Shown piece after piece: positions 15,875 to 24,796 of a DNA stretch of 64,000 bases; within the stretch, counting starts at the first letter, position 1; every line of letters begins with the position of its first letter. The DNA is from Janthinobacterium silvisoli (GTDB taxonomy: Bacteria; Pseudomonadota; Gammaproteobacteria; Burkholderiales; Burkholderiaceae_D). The notes under the pieces are model-generated. The model saw only the letters and a program-made list of their open reading frames with translations. It did not search any database and was not told the DNA's origin. Made by a program: the position numbers and the translations under genes. The stretch is from contig NZ_JACHCL010000001.1 of NCBI RefSeq assembly GCF_014200725.1, forward strand, positions 186,001 through 250,000, given 5' to 3'.

Positions 15875-17191
15875 ATGCATAGCCAGGATCAGACAACAGG
15901 CTTCCCCACCACTGCCGGCCCAGCCGTCGCCACGGCGCGTCCGCTGACGCGCCAGGACTACAAGACACTGTCGCTGGCCGCCTTGGGCGGTGCACTGGAA
16001 TTTTACGATTTCATCATCTTTGTCTTCTTTACCAATGTCATTGGCCAGTTATTCTTCCCGCCCTCCACGCCGGACTGGCTGCGCCTGCTGCAAACCTTCG
16101 GCATTTTTGCCGCCGGCTATATCGTGCGTCCGCTGGGCGGCATCGTGATGGCCCACTTTGGCGACTTGCTGGGCCGCAAACGCATGTTCACCATTTCCAT
16201 CCTGCTGATGGCCGTGCCGACTTTGCTGATGGGCATGCTGCCGACCTACGCCAGCATCGGCATCGCCGCGCCCATCCTGCTGCTGTTGCTGCGCGTGCTG
16301 CAAGGCGCAGCGGTGGGTGGCGAAGTACCGGGCGCCTGGGTGTTTGTCGCCGAACACGTGCCTGCCCGCCGCATCGGCTATGCCTGCGGCACGCTGACGG
16401 CGGGCTTGACGGTAGGCATCATGCTCGGTTCGCTGGTCGCCACCGGTATCAATACTGCTTACACGCCAAGCGAAGTGGCCGACTGGGCCTGGCGTTTGCC
16501 ATTCCTGCTGGGCGGCATCTTTGGCCTGGGCGCCATGTATCTGCGCCGCTGGCTGCATGAAACGCCGATCTTTGTCGAACTGCAACAACGCAAGGCCCTG
16601 GCCGCGGAAATGCCACTCAAAACCGTGCTGCGCGAACACAAGCACGCCGTCATCGTTTCCATGATGCTGACCTGGCTGCTGTCGGCCGCCATCGTGGTGG
16701 TGATCCTGATGACGCCGGCGCTGCTACAAAAACTGTATCACTTCGATGCGCGCACGGCACTGGAAGCCAACGTGGCAGCCACCATCGCGCTGGCCTTGGG
16801 CTGCATTGTGGCCGGTACCCTGGCGGACCGCTTCGGCACGCAGCGCTTGATGTTCATCGGCAGCCTGCTGCTGGCCATCTGCACCTATTTCTTTTACACC
16901 AGCCTGCAAACGCGCCCTGACTTGCTGCTGCCCCTGTATGCACTGATGGGCCTGGCCGTGGGCGTGGTGGGCGCCGTGCCCTGTGCACTGGTGCAAGCAT
17001 TCCCTGCGCAAGTGCGCTTTTCCGGCCTGTCGTTTTCCTACAATCTGTCGTATGCCGTGTTCGGCGGCCTGACGCCACTCACCGTTACCTTGCTGCTCAA
17101 GCAAAGTCCGCTGGCGCCCGCCTGGTATGTGATCGCCATAGCCGTGCTGGGCATGGTCACAGCCTTGTTCATCAAAAAAGCCCCGCAATAG
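15875..17191 (+). CDS. MFS transporter, metabolite:H+ symporter (MHS) type
   Basis: 438 residues, twelve predicted helices. The MHS hallmarks are the start LGGALEFYDFIIFVFF, PLGGIVMAHFGDLLGRKRMFT (loop 2-3 motif) and LLRVLQGAAVGGEVPGAWVFVAEH. This group includes ProP, ShiA and CitA-like proton symporters for organic acids, betaines and shikimate. The substrate cannot be told. The ATG at 15875 has only a weak upstream site. The gene stands alone between the sedolisin and a PepSY gene, with hairpins on both sides. Confidence 0.88.
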   Translation: MHSQDQTTGFPTTAGPAVATARPLTRQDYKTLSLAALGGALEFYDFIIFVFFTNVIGQLFFPPSTPDWLRLLQTFGIFAAGYIVRPLGGIVMAHFGDLLGRKRMFTISILLMAVPTLLMGMLPTYASIGIAAPILLLLLRVLQGAAVGGEVPGAWVFVAEHVPARRIGYACGTLTAGLTVGIMLGSLVATGINTAYTPSEVADWAWRLPFLLGGIFGLGAMYLRRWLHETPIFVELQQRKALAAEMPLKTVLREHKHAVIVSMMLTWLLSAAIVVVILMTPALLQKLYHFDARTALEANVAATIALALGCIVAGTLADRFGTQRLMFIGSLLLAICTYFFYTSLQTRPDLLLPLYALMGLAVGVVGAVPCALVQAFPAQVRFSGLSFSYNLSYAVFGGLTPLTVTLLLKQSPLAPAWYVIAIAVLGMVTALFIKKAPQ

Positions 17192-17211
17192 CTTTAACAA
17201 TAATTTGATCG

Positions 17212-17239
17212 GCAGGGTGGGGTTCGCGCCCCGCCCTGC
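17212..17239 (+). terminator. GC-rich hairpin after the MFS gene
   Basis: The stem GCAGGG-T-GGGG (17212-17222) pairs with CCCC-G-CCCTGC (17229-17239), about ten pairs with one mismatch. It follows the MFS stop at 17191. No T run, so a Rho-independent role is only likely. Confidence 0.5.
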
Positions 17240-17240
17240 G

Positions 17241-17276
17241 TCTCCATGGAGTGTGTTGTATTCACTCTGATGGAGA
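17241..17276 (+). promoter_or_regulatory. Nested hairpin upstream of the PepSY gene
   Basis: TCTCCAT (17241-17247) pairs with ATGGAGA (17270-17276), and inside it AGTG (17250-17253) pairs with CACT (17263-17266). It lies 70 bases before the PepSY start and directly after the MFS hairpin. It may be an operator or a 5' leader structure; no regulator is known. Confidence 0.35.
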
Positions 17277-17345
17277 TTCCTGCATGTCCTTTCTTCCTGG
17301 CTGTTTTCCCACTGTCACTTTCACAATGATGCGCGGAGCGTCCGC

Positions 17346-18950
17346 GTGAAGGACAGTTTTCGCAAAAGCATGGCCTGGCTGCACACCTGGTGCGGCCTAT
17401 TCTGTGGCTGGGTGCTATGCGCCATCTTCCTGACGGGTACGCTCAGCGTCTTCCGTGAACCGATTACGCGCTGGATGCAGGCCAAGCCATTGTTGCCACT
17501 GGTCGTGAGCAGCAATGCCATGGAACAAGCCAGCGCCTACCTGACCACGACAGCGCCGCGTGCCTCATCCTGGCAAGTCGACTTGCCACGCCGACCCGGC
17601 GATGCGATGCAGCTGGCCTGGAAGACAGACGATGGCTCCAGGCATAATGTGATCATGGATCCCGGCACCGGTAACGTGCTGGACCAGCCCTGGGGGCGGA
17701 CCACCCAGGGCGGCCGGCATTTCATGGCGTTTCACTACATGCTGCATGGAGGCTTGCCCGGCTACTGGCTGGTGGGATTGCTGTCCATGGGCATGCTGGT
17801 GGCATTGGTCTCGGGCGTGGTCGTGCATAAACGCATCTTCAAAGACTTTTTTACTTTCCGTCCCGGCAAGGGCCAGCGCTCCTGGCTCGATGCACACAAC
17901 GCCACCGCCGTGCTGTCGCTGCCCTTTTTGTTCATGATCGTCTACACGGGCTTGTCGGTATTCTATGTCAGCTACATGCCCTGGCCGATGGAAGCGGCCT
18001 ATGGCGGCAAGGATGCCTACGAACAATATCAAGCGGAACTGGCGCTGAAGCCGCCGCCGTTGGAGCCAGCTATGCCCAGTGGACAAACTGCCGCCCTGCC
18101 CGACCTGGCAGCGCTACAGGTGCGCGCCACCAGCCTGATGCAGCGCCCGGCCTTGAGCATGACGGTGGATTTGCCCGGCGATACGCACCAGCGCGTGCGT
18201 TTCGATGCGCGCAGCACAGAAGGCGACGATTCCCGCGACTTGCTGAACCATGCCCGCAGCGTCACTTTCGATGGCGCCACCGGCACAGTCCTGCAACTGG
18301 GCGCGCAGCACGATGCTCCTTACGCTGGCAAGTTCAGCCACGAAGCGATGGAGCAGTTGCACCTGGCCCACTTTGGCGGCTGGACCGTGAAATGGCTGTA
18401 CTTCGTGGGTGGCTTGATGGGCACAGCCATGATGGCTACGGGCACTATCTTGTTTTGCGTCAAGCGCCGCAAGAAAAGCGAGCTGGAATTCGGCGCCGCC
18501 ACGGCCACCGTCTACCGCGTGATCGAAGCGTGCAACGTGGCTGCCCTGGCCGGCACGGCGCTGGCCGGCATCGTGTATTTTTATGCCAACCGCTTGTTGC
18601 CCGACACTTGGGATAGCCGGGCGCTGTGGGAAGTGCGCGCCTTTTTGCTGACTTGGCTGGCCAGCCTGCTGCATGCGCTGGTGCGCACGTTCCTGAGTTC
18701 CCCGCGACTAGCCTGGCTCGATCAATTGTGGACCACCGCCCTGCTCTGCCTGGCCTTGCCGCTCTTGAACTGGGCCACTACAGGCCAGCACCTGGGCTTA
18801 TATTTGATCAACGGCGACGGCCAGAGCGCTGCCGTGGAATTCACGGCGATGGTGTTTGGTATTGTCTTTATCTGCATGGCCAGGCATGTAGGCAAAACCG
18901 TTCAAGCCGCGCCCGTCAGGAAGGCAAGTCGCCCAGTTCCAGCTCGCTGA
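17346..18950 (+). CDS. PepSY-associated TM helix protein (large form)
   Basis: 534 residues from a GTG at 17346 that follows CGGAG. The N-terminus is the family start (WLHTWCGLFCGWVLCAIFLTG), with helices at about 140-160, 190-210, 355-380, 395-415, 430-450, 460-480 and 500-520. Large periplasmic loops with PepSY character lie between the first helices. These proteins are thought to reduce ferric siderophores at the inner membrane or to support TonB receptors. Unlike the copy at 3548 it has no receptor next to it. Its last 35 bases overlap the 3' end of the convergent DUF455 gene. Confidence 0.85.
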   Translation: MKDSFRKSMAWLHTWCGLFCGWVLCAIFLTGTLSVFREPITRWMQAKPLLPLVVSSNAMEQASAYLTTTAPRASSWQVDLPRRPGDAMQLAWKTDDGSRHNVIMDPGTGNVLDQPWGRTTQGGRHFMAFHYMLHGGLPGYWLVGLLSMGMLVALVSGVVVHKRIFKDFFTFRPGKGQRSWLDAHNATAVLSLPFLFMIVYTGLSVFYVSYMPWPMEAAYGGKDAYEQYQAELALKPPPLEPAMPSGQTAALPDLAALQVRATSLMQRPALSMTVDLPGDTHQRVRFDARSTEGDDSRDLLNHARSVTFDGATGTVLQLGAQHDAPYAGKFSHEAMEQLHLAHFGGWTVKWLYFVGGLMGTAMMATGTILFCVKRRKKSELEFGAATATVYRVIEACNVAALAGTALAGIVYFYANRLLPDTWDSRALWEVRAFLLTWLASLLHALVRTFLSSPRLAWLDQLWTTALLCLALPLLNWATTGQHLGLYLINGDGQSAAVEFTAMVFGIVFICMARHVGKTVQAAPVRKASRPVPAR

Positions 18951-19734
18951 ACCCCGCCCTGCGCCGCGCTTCCAGGTTGAACGGGCCGCGCAAAGTGGGC
19001 GCTTCATAGCGGACCGCCAGTTCCGCATAGGTCGCGCGCAACTCCAGACCGCGCTGGTCGCACAGATAGCCATACCAGCGGTTGCCGATTTCCACATGGC
19101 CCACTTCATCGCGCAAGATGATGTCGAGAATCGCGGCCGCCGCCATATCGCCAGCCTGCGCCAGCTTGGCGCGCAGCGGAGGAATCGCATCCAGCCCCCG
19201 CGCCTCCAGCGTGCGCGGCACCAGCGCCATGCGCGCCAGCACATCGCCGCGCGTCTTGTCGACCATTTCCCACAAACTGTCATGGGCGGGATAATCGCCA
19301 TAGCCATGGCCCAGCACCTGCAAGTGGGCCACCAGCATGGCAAAGTGCGTGGCCTCTTCCTTAGCCACCCGCAGCCAGTCCGTATAGTACTCAGCCGGCA
19401 AACCGGGAAACCGCCATAGCGCATCGAGCGCCAGATTCATGGCATTGAACTCGATATGCGCCAGCGCATGCACCAGCATCGCCCGCCCCTCCTGCGTCAC
19501 CATCGACCGCCGCCCCACCAGCCGCGGCGGCACCAGCTCCGGCCGTTCAGGACGCCCAGGCACCGGCCCTTGCGGCTCTAGCGACGCCGTAGGATCAAGC
19601 CTGAGTTCCGCCTGCGCCATCGCCGCCGCCATCGCCACCTTGGTCGCCGGATCGGACTCCACCAGACAAGCCAGCGCATAGGCGCGCAGTTCTTGTGGGG
19701 TGGCAGAGGTCGAGGGGGATGGCGGGTGGTGCAT
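18916..19734 (-). CDS. DUF455 family ferritin-like protein
   Basis: 272 residues from the ATG at 19734, chosen because AAGGA lies six bases upstream; nine more in-frame codons are open. After a variable N-terminus, the helical core shows carboxylate/His motifs of a ferritin-like diiron fold: HALAHIEFNAMNLALDALWR, RVAKEEATHFAMLVAHL and LRDEVGHVEIGNRWY. The EExxH and ExxH patterns would bind two metals. Related families include MiaE-type hydroxylases; the reaction of DUF455 proteins is not established. The gene overlaps the convergent PepSY gene by 35 bases. Confidence 0.85.
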   Translation of the reverse strand: MHHPPSPSTSATPQELRAYALACLVESDPATKVAMAAAMAQAELRLDPTASLEPQGPVPGRPERPELVPPRLVGRRSMVTQEGRAMLVHALAHIEFNAMNLALDALWRFPGLPAEYYTDWLRVAKEEATHFAMLVAHLQVLGHGYGDYPAHDSLWEMVDKTRGDVLARMALVPRTLEARGLDAIPPLRAKLAQAGDMAAAAILDIILRDEVGHVEIGNRWYGYLCDQRGLELRATYAELAVRYEAPTLRGPFNLEARRRAGFSELELGDLPS

Positions 19735-19878
19735 GGGAATCCTTGGTGCGCGATTTTTCAATGAGGGGCGCAGTGTAGCAAATACTAGGGTATTAGCTCA
19801 AAATGCACCCAGCGTATATCGTCACAAGATCTGCAAAGTGCAGTTTTTTTCTGGACTCCAGATGTTGATGAGAACGAC

Positions 19879-21102
19879 CTACGCAGTGACCTGCTTATCT
19901 CTTTGTACCTCTTTGTTTAAAACATCGATCAGCTTACTAAGGCGTGATACAACAATCGTACCGTGTCGTTGAACTTGCTTTTGAATGTGGGGGGCCATGA
20001 AGCGATCAGCACGAAATACCTGTACGTATGGTGCGTATATGGCGTGAATCGCATCTACCGGTTGACTGTCGCTTGGCTCCTCCAATCTAGCTGCAGTGAC
20101 ATTTACCCAAGCCGACGAATATAAGGATCTAATCATTGATGACATACCTGGACAATATTCTTGCATTTCCGCCGGAGTATAATTTCTCAAACTAATATCC
20201 TCAGAGTTCGCTACATGTTGAATAAGATGAACCAGTTGACTATTCTGTAGTTTGCCCCAAAGACGTAAGACCTCTCCACCTTTGCCTGTGGGGTTGCCGT
20301 CTGTATTATTCGCGCTTAATGCCGACGCATGTCTGATAGACAGATCCACTAGATCTCGAAGATGAGCCCCTAGCTCTTGACCTGGTTTGCGGACCAAATC
20401 CGATATGGGACCAGCCATAGAGTAATTGGTTGCAAACCATTTCATCATCCAGCGCGGATCTCGCAGACTATCCTTAAGCGCCTTACCGAATTCTTCATCA
20501 GTTGCACGCCCAAAGCTAAATTTAACCATCAGTTCGGCATGCTCCGGCTTCATGGGGTATTGCTTTAAAAATTCACTCGCTAACCATTCCTGACTTTGGT
20601 TCTCAAGATATTTTTTGAGCTCCCCACGAGGCTCACCGTTCTTAAACATTTTTCGCATTGTCGCTCGATTTTGCTGGCGAGACATTCCCTTTGCCACTAA
20701 ATCACTCTCGGCTTGCTGAAGCATATAATTCCAGGGAGATTCCGGTAAGGCTTGTGTGCCAATTTCAGGAAACCAGTAGCCATGTGGGTCAAGCATGCTT
20801 TTCGGGGCGCCAGATCCATTGGCGAGTGCCGTTGTTTCCGCAGTGGCGAGTCGATCAAATGAAACCAGTGCATTGAAGCCGCAGAGGTCACTCAGAAGTT
20901 CCGCTTTCAGCTCGGCCAATCGCGATGCTTCCGGTGATGTAGGCACCGCTTCACAAATGACGGTAGAGGAATAGACAAACTTAACGGTGCCTTCGCGTGC
21001 AAAATTAAGAAGTGCTTCCCGTATCTGTAATTTTTCATTTGTGAGTACCTTAGGATCTGTCAATGTCGAATAATCCTGTGAATCCAAATAGCAAGTAATC
21101 AT
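19879..21102 (-). CDS. Orphan protein with PIN-like nuclease features
   Basis: 407 residues, clearly lower in GC than its neighbours (about 40% in sampled lines). The ends resemble a PIN-type RNase fold: a first strand with acidic residues (ITCYLDSQDYS, Asp7 and Asp10), Glu51 in VICEAVPTSPEAS, and a C-terminal block VDAIHAIYAPYVQVFRADRF with Asp350 and Asp366. The long middle (about 90-330) is helical and unfamiliar. If the reading is right, it would cut RNA with Mg2+ bound by these acids; there is no antitoxin gene beside it. It sits next to a pseudogene scar, which suggests insertion by transfer. It could be a toxin or a defence effector, but nothing here shows that. Confidence 0.55.
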   Translation of the reverse strand: MITCYLDSQDYSTLTDPKVLTNEKLQIREALLNFAREGTVKFVYSSTVICEAVPTSPEASRLAELKAELLSDLCGFNALVSFDRLATAETTALANGSGAPKSMLDPHGYWFPEIGTQALPESPWNYMLQQAESDLVAKGMSRQQNRATMRKMFKNGEPRGELKKYLENQSQEWLASEFLKQYPMKPEHAELMVKFSFGRATDEEFGKALKDSLRDPRWMMKWFATNYSMAGPISDLVRKPGQELGAHLRDLVDLSIRHASALSANNTDGNPTGKGGEVLRLWGKLQNSQLVHLIQHVANSEDISLRNYTPAEMQEYCPGMSSMIRSLYSSAWVNVTAARLEEPSDSQPVDAIHAIYAPYVQVFRADRFMAPHIQKQVQRHGTIVVSRLSKLIDVLNKEVQRDKQVTA

Positions 21103-21207
21103 TACTGTCCATCCCTAGATAGCGCTAATCTGTGTAAGTGTATGCTCTAATGCTCCTATATAATGGGTGATACTCCTGTATTACTCAATTGCAACTCAGT
21201 ATAAAGT

Positions 21208-21420
21208 AAGACTTTCTTGAAGGCTCTCCACCCCAAACGCAAATCCCCCCTGATCGTCATGACAGCCATCCTGATGTGAAGCACCTCTCTCGGCCTATTT
21301 CTCAACATCTCTGAAATCTTTGGCCCGGTTAGCGGTCTGGCCCTGATTTTTAGCGTCAGCGGCTTGATCGCATCGGCAATACTGGGCTTGCCAAATGTAC
21401 GCCAAATGCGGCCCATGTAT
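21208..21420 (+). pseudogene. 5' fragment of a yddG-like exporter gene
   Basis: These 213 bases align without gaps to the first 71 codons of the intact exporter gene at 25760-25972 (I count about 40 differences, about 81% identity). The start codon has become AAG and codon 24, TGG in the intact gene, is TGA. Similarity stops exactly at 21420, where a malic-enzyme fragment begins on the other strand. Confidence 0.85.
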
Positions 21421-21954
21421 CCATCTGATAATGCGACGAACTGTCGCGGACTGAGTGAGAACGTGTACAGGCTTGTCACAACTCAGACGAATCGATCCGA
21501 CCGCGATACCGTTGCCGGCCGCCGTTTTCACAAGGTTATAGGCAATATTTGCCGATTCGATGTTCGGCATCACCAGCAGGTTCGTGTCACCAGTGAGCGT
21601 AGAATTGGGCATGATCTTGTTTCGCAGCTGGGAGCCTAGCGCGATGTCACCATGCATCTCGCCATCCACTTCCAGCGACGGATCACCTTGTTTGAACAGT
21701 TCCAGCGCTACGCACATCTTCATTGCCGATGGCTTATCGGACCAGCCTAAGTTGAAGTGATACGGCAGCCCGGCGCGCGGCGAAAAACCAAAGCGACGCA
21801 TTTCTTCAGCAGCCATCAACGTAATCGCATCCAGGTTGATGTCGCTTGTACTCAGCACTGCCGCACCATTGGCAATCAGCACAACAAGATTGCTGCGTGC
21901 TGGATACCTGAAAGCATTTGCAGCACCTGGCATGTATGCCAAGGCGAGAATCAA
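21421..21954 (-). pseudogene. 3' fragment of NADP-type malic enzyme (phosphotransacetylase domain)
   Basis: On the minus strand this encodes the end of a MaeB-type malic enzyme: ITLMAAEEMRRFGFSPR, SDKPSAMKMCVALELFK, LEVDGEMHGDIAL, MPNSTLTGDTNLLVMPNIES and KPVHVLTQSATVRRI. In intact MaeB these lie in the C-terminal phosphotransacetylase-like domain. The malic catalytic domain is missing, the start of the fragment looks internally deleted, and after ATVRRI the frame runs into the yddG fragment. It lies directly downstream of dctA's stop, in the same direction. Confidence 0.8.
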
Positions 21955-21996
21955 GTGGCGCGGCCAGCCATTGCTGGCGCGCTTACCAAGAAAAAA

Positions 21997-23361
21997 TCAG
22001 AGGCTGGCGCTAGGCGAAACGTGCTCACCCGGCACAGCAAGGGGCTTTTCGGCAAGGGGAGCCACTTCCGTGGGCACGGACACATCACGTCCAGCTGCCG
22101 AAGCGGCGAACGCGCGGTTCATCTGCTCCAGATCAAGTGCCCCTTCCCACCTGGCCACCGCGATGGTCGCGACACCGTTGCCTATCAAGTTGGTCACGGC
22201 GCGCGCCTCGTTCAGGAAGCGGTCAATCCCCACCAGCAGCACCAGGCCGGACAGGGGAATCTTGTGCATGGAAGCCAGCGTGGCGGCCAGGGCCACAAAA
22301 CCGGCGCCCGCCACGCCAGCAGAACCTTTGGAGGTCAGCATCATGACACCTAGGATACCGAGCTGTTCCCAGATCGTCAGGTCGATATTGGTGGCCTGCG
22401 CGATGAAAATGGCTGCCATCGCCAGATAGATTGCCGTGCCGTCTGCATTGAAGGTATAACCGGTTGGCAGCACCAGACCCACCACTTTTTTCTGGCAACC
22501 CATGGCCTCCATCTTTTGCATCATTTGTGGCAGCACCGCTTCCGTCGAGGCGGTACCCAGCACGATCAGGATTTCATCCTTGATATATTTCAGGAAACCC
22601 CACAGTGGCACGCGGCAGTAGCGCATCACCGTTCCCAGCACCAGCACCACAAACAGGATGCAGGTGAGGTACACGGCGGCCATCAGTTCGGCGAACGAGT
22701 TCAAGGTGCCAATGCCGTATTTGGCGATGGTGAAGGCGATACCGCCGAAAGCACCGATCGGCGCCAAATGCATGACGATGCGCACCACGCCGAACATGCC
22801 ATGCAAGAACATATCGAGGCCATCGATCAGCGGCGTGACTTTGCTGCCCAGCCGGTTCAGCGCAAACGAAAACAGCAAGGAAAACAGGATGATCTGCAAC
22901 ATATCGCCCTGTGCAAAGGCGCCGACCACGCTGTTGGGTACGATGTTCATCAAGAACTCCAGCGTCGTATGATGCTGTGCTGCCAGGGTATAGCTCTTGA
23001 TAGACGCGGTGTCGATGTGCGTCGGATCGATGTTCATGCCCACCCCGGGCTTCATCAGATTGACCACGATCAGGCTCAATACCAGCGACAAGGTGGAACA
23101 TATCTCGAAATAGAGCATGGCCTTGGCGCCGACGCGTCCGGTTTCCCTGACGCTGCCCATGCGGGCGATACCCACTACCACCGAGGCGAAGATGATAGGC
23201 GCCAGCAGCATCTTGATCAGCTTGATAAAAAGGTCGCCTAGCGGTTTGAGCTCGACGCCGATATCGGGATAGAAATAGCCCAGCAGGATACCTGCGGCAA
23301 GGCCGACAATAACTTGGATGTATAAGGTGGATGCCAGTTTTTTAAAGCGTTGCGCGTTCAC
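21997..23361 (-). CDS. dctA: C4-dicarboxylate:H+/Na+ symporter
   Basis: 454 residues from a GTG at 23361, preceded by GGAGGAG; a longer reading has no such site. It belongs to the DAACS family: LYIQVIVGLAAGILLGYFYP at the start, the serine-rich motif region with VLGTASTEAVLPQMMQKME, GLVLPTGYTFNADGTAIYLAM, and LTSKGSAGVAGAGFVALAATL. It imports succinate, fumarate and malate, and in some bacteria tartrate. It lies 160 bases downstream of tarD in the same direction, so it probably supplies tartrate to that enzyme. The C-terminal tail is short and variable. Confidence 0.92.
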   Translation of the reverse strand: MNAQRFKKLASTLYIQVIVGLAAGILLGYFYPDIGVELKPLGDLFIKLIKMLLAPIIFASVVVGIARMGSVRETGRVGAKAMLYFEICSTLSLVLSLIVVNLMKPGVGMNIDPTHIDTASIKSYTLAAQHHTTLEFLMNIVPNSVVGAFAQGDMLQIILFSLLFSFALNRLGSKVTPLIDGLDMFLHGMFGVVRIVMHLAPIGAFGGIAFTIAKYGIGTLNSFAELMAAVYLTCILFVVLVLGTVMRYCRVPLWGFLKYIKDEILIVLGTASTEAVLPQMMQKMEAMGCQKKVVGLVLPTGYTFNADGTAIYLAMAAIFIAQATNIDLTIWEQLGILGVMMLTSKGSAGVAGAGFVALAATLASMHKIPLSGLVLLVGIDRFLNEARAVTNLIGNGVATIAVARWEGALDLEQMNRAFAASAAGRDVSVPTEVAPLAEKPLAVPGEHVSPSASL

Positions 23362-23521
23362 GGCGGGTCTCCTCCAGCGGAACAAAAATAATGGGCGAGC
23401 GCCAGCAGAGAGCGTGCCAGCGGCATACCGCCCGCGCTCTGCGCTGTGCTTTTATTTGAAAGGACGACGCACCAGCTCTTCGGCTGTTTGCGTAGTCTGT
23501 GCGCGTCGTACCGCTGCCGGT

Positions 23522-24688
23522 TTATTCCGCCAGCTTGCGCATTTCGGCGTACAGGTCGGCCTTGCCTTCGAAGCCGATGCCTGGCAGGTCTGGCATCGTG
23601 ATGTAGCCATTGTTGACCTTCACACCGTCGGGGAAGCCGCCGTAAGGCTGGAACAGGTCCGGGTAAGACTCATTACCGCCCAAACCCAGGCCGGCTGCGA
23701 TATTGAGCGACATCTGGTGGCCACCGTGCGGGATGCAGCGGCTAGGCGACCAACCGTGCTCGCGCAGCATGTCGAGCGTACGCAGATACTCAACCAGGCC
23801 GTAGCTCAGTGCGCAGTCAAATTGCAGCCAGTCGCGGTCGGCACGCATGCCACCGTACCGTATCAGGTTGCGCGCGTCCTGCATCGAGAACAAGTCCTCG
23901 CCGGTGGCCATGGGATTCTTGTAGTAATTGCGCAGGGTTGCTTGCAGCTCGAAGTCCAGCGGATCACCTGGTTCTTCATACCAGAACAAATCATACTGTG
24001 ACAGCGCCTTGGCATACTGCACTGCCGTATCGAGGTCAAAGCGGCCGTTGGCGTCCACCGCCAGTTTCTGGCCATCGCCCAGCACGCTCAAAATCGAGTC
24101 GATGCGGCGCAGATCTTCATCCAGCGAGGCGCCGCCGATTTTCTTTTTGACCACCGTATAGCCACGGTCGATATAGCTGCGCATCTCGTCCTTCAGCTTG
24201 CCGTGGTCCTGGCCTGGGTAGTAGTAGCCACCGGCCGCGTACACGAAAATATTACGGTCAGGGCTGCCATTGCCATAACGGTCTGCCAGCAGCTGGAACA
24301 AGGGCTTGCCTTCGATCTTCGCCACGGCGTCCCAGATCGCCATGTCGATGGTGCCGATGGCAACCGAACGTTCGCCGTGACCACCGGGTTTTTCGTTGGT
24401 AAACATGCAGTTCCAGATCTTGTGCGGGTCCAGATTGGTGCCTTCGTCGTTCACCAGCGAGGCAGGATCTGCCTCCAGGATGCGCGGAATGAAGCGTTCG
24501 CGCATCAGCGTGCCCTGGCCATAGCGTCCATTCGAGTTAAAGCCGTAGCCGATCACCGGCTTGCCATCGCGGATCACGTCGGTCACCACAGCGACCAGGC
24601 TCAAAGTCATTTTGCTGAAGTCGATGTAGGCATTGCGGATCGGGGAGCTGATCGGTACAGTTTTTTCGCGGATTTCAATAATTTTCAT
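23522..24688 (-). CDS. tarD: D(-)-tartrate dehydratase (enolase superfamily)
   Basis: 388 residues, the usual family length, and close to TarD of Bradyrhizobium as I remember it. The capping domain starts with KTVPISSPIRNAYIDF and contains GYGFNSNGRYGQG and NEKPGGHGERSVA. In the barrel, Lys181/Lys183 (VVKKKIGG) give the KxK base motif. Asp212 (AVDANGRF), Glu238 or Glu239 (WYEEPGD) and Glu264 (ATGEDLF) bind Mg2+, and His321 (IPHGGHQ) is the acid. The enzyme dehydrates D-tartrate to oxaloacetate. It heads a tarD-dctA unit, divergent from a LysR gene 108 bases away that is its likely regulator. Confidence 0.9.
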   Translation of the reverse strand: MKIIEIREKTVPISSPIRNAYIDFSKMTLSLVAVVTDVIRDGKPVIGYGFNSNGRYGQGTLMRERFIPRILEADPASLVNDEGTNLDPHKIWNCMFTNEKPGGHGERSVAIGTIDMAIWDAVAKIEGKPLFQLLADRYGNGSPDRNIFVYAAGGYYYPGQDHGKLKDEMRSYIDRGYTVVKKKIGGASLDEDLRRIDSILSVLGDGQKLAVDANGRFDLDTAVQYAKALSQYDLFWYEEPGDPLDFELQATLRNYYKNPMATGEDLFSMQDARNLIRYGGMRADRDWLQFDCALSYGLVEYLRTLDMLREHGWSPSRCIPHGGHQMSLNIAAGLGLGGNESYPDLFQPYGGFPDGVKVNNGYITMPDLPGIGFEGKADLYAEMRKLAE

Positions 24689-24738
24689 GCTAGGTCTCCA
24701 GGTGTCGGGAAGTGCTGTCTTTCAGCGCATGGGAGTAG

Positions 24739-24763
24739 CTTACTATTGAATATAACTGGTAAG
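24739..24763. promoter_or_regulatory. Candidate LysR operator between tarD and its regulator
   Basis: The arms CTTAC (24739-24743) and GTAAG (24759-24763) are a perfect inverted repeat 15 bases apart with an AT-rich centre, in the 108-base gap between the divergent tarD and LysR genes. Spacing and position fit a LysR-type binding site; binding is inferred. Confidence 0.45.
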
Positions 24764-24796
24764 ATTAACTTAGATTGAAACCTTTATTCACTTAAA

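Noticed and set aside
21295-21954. A 219-codon intact minus-strand gene
   Set aside because: The reading is a chimera: a malic-enzyme 3' fragment that runs on into the antisense of a decayed yddG fragment, so it is treated as a pseudogene.
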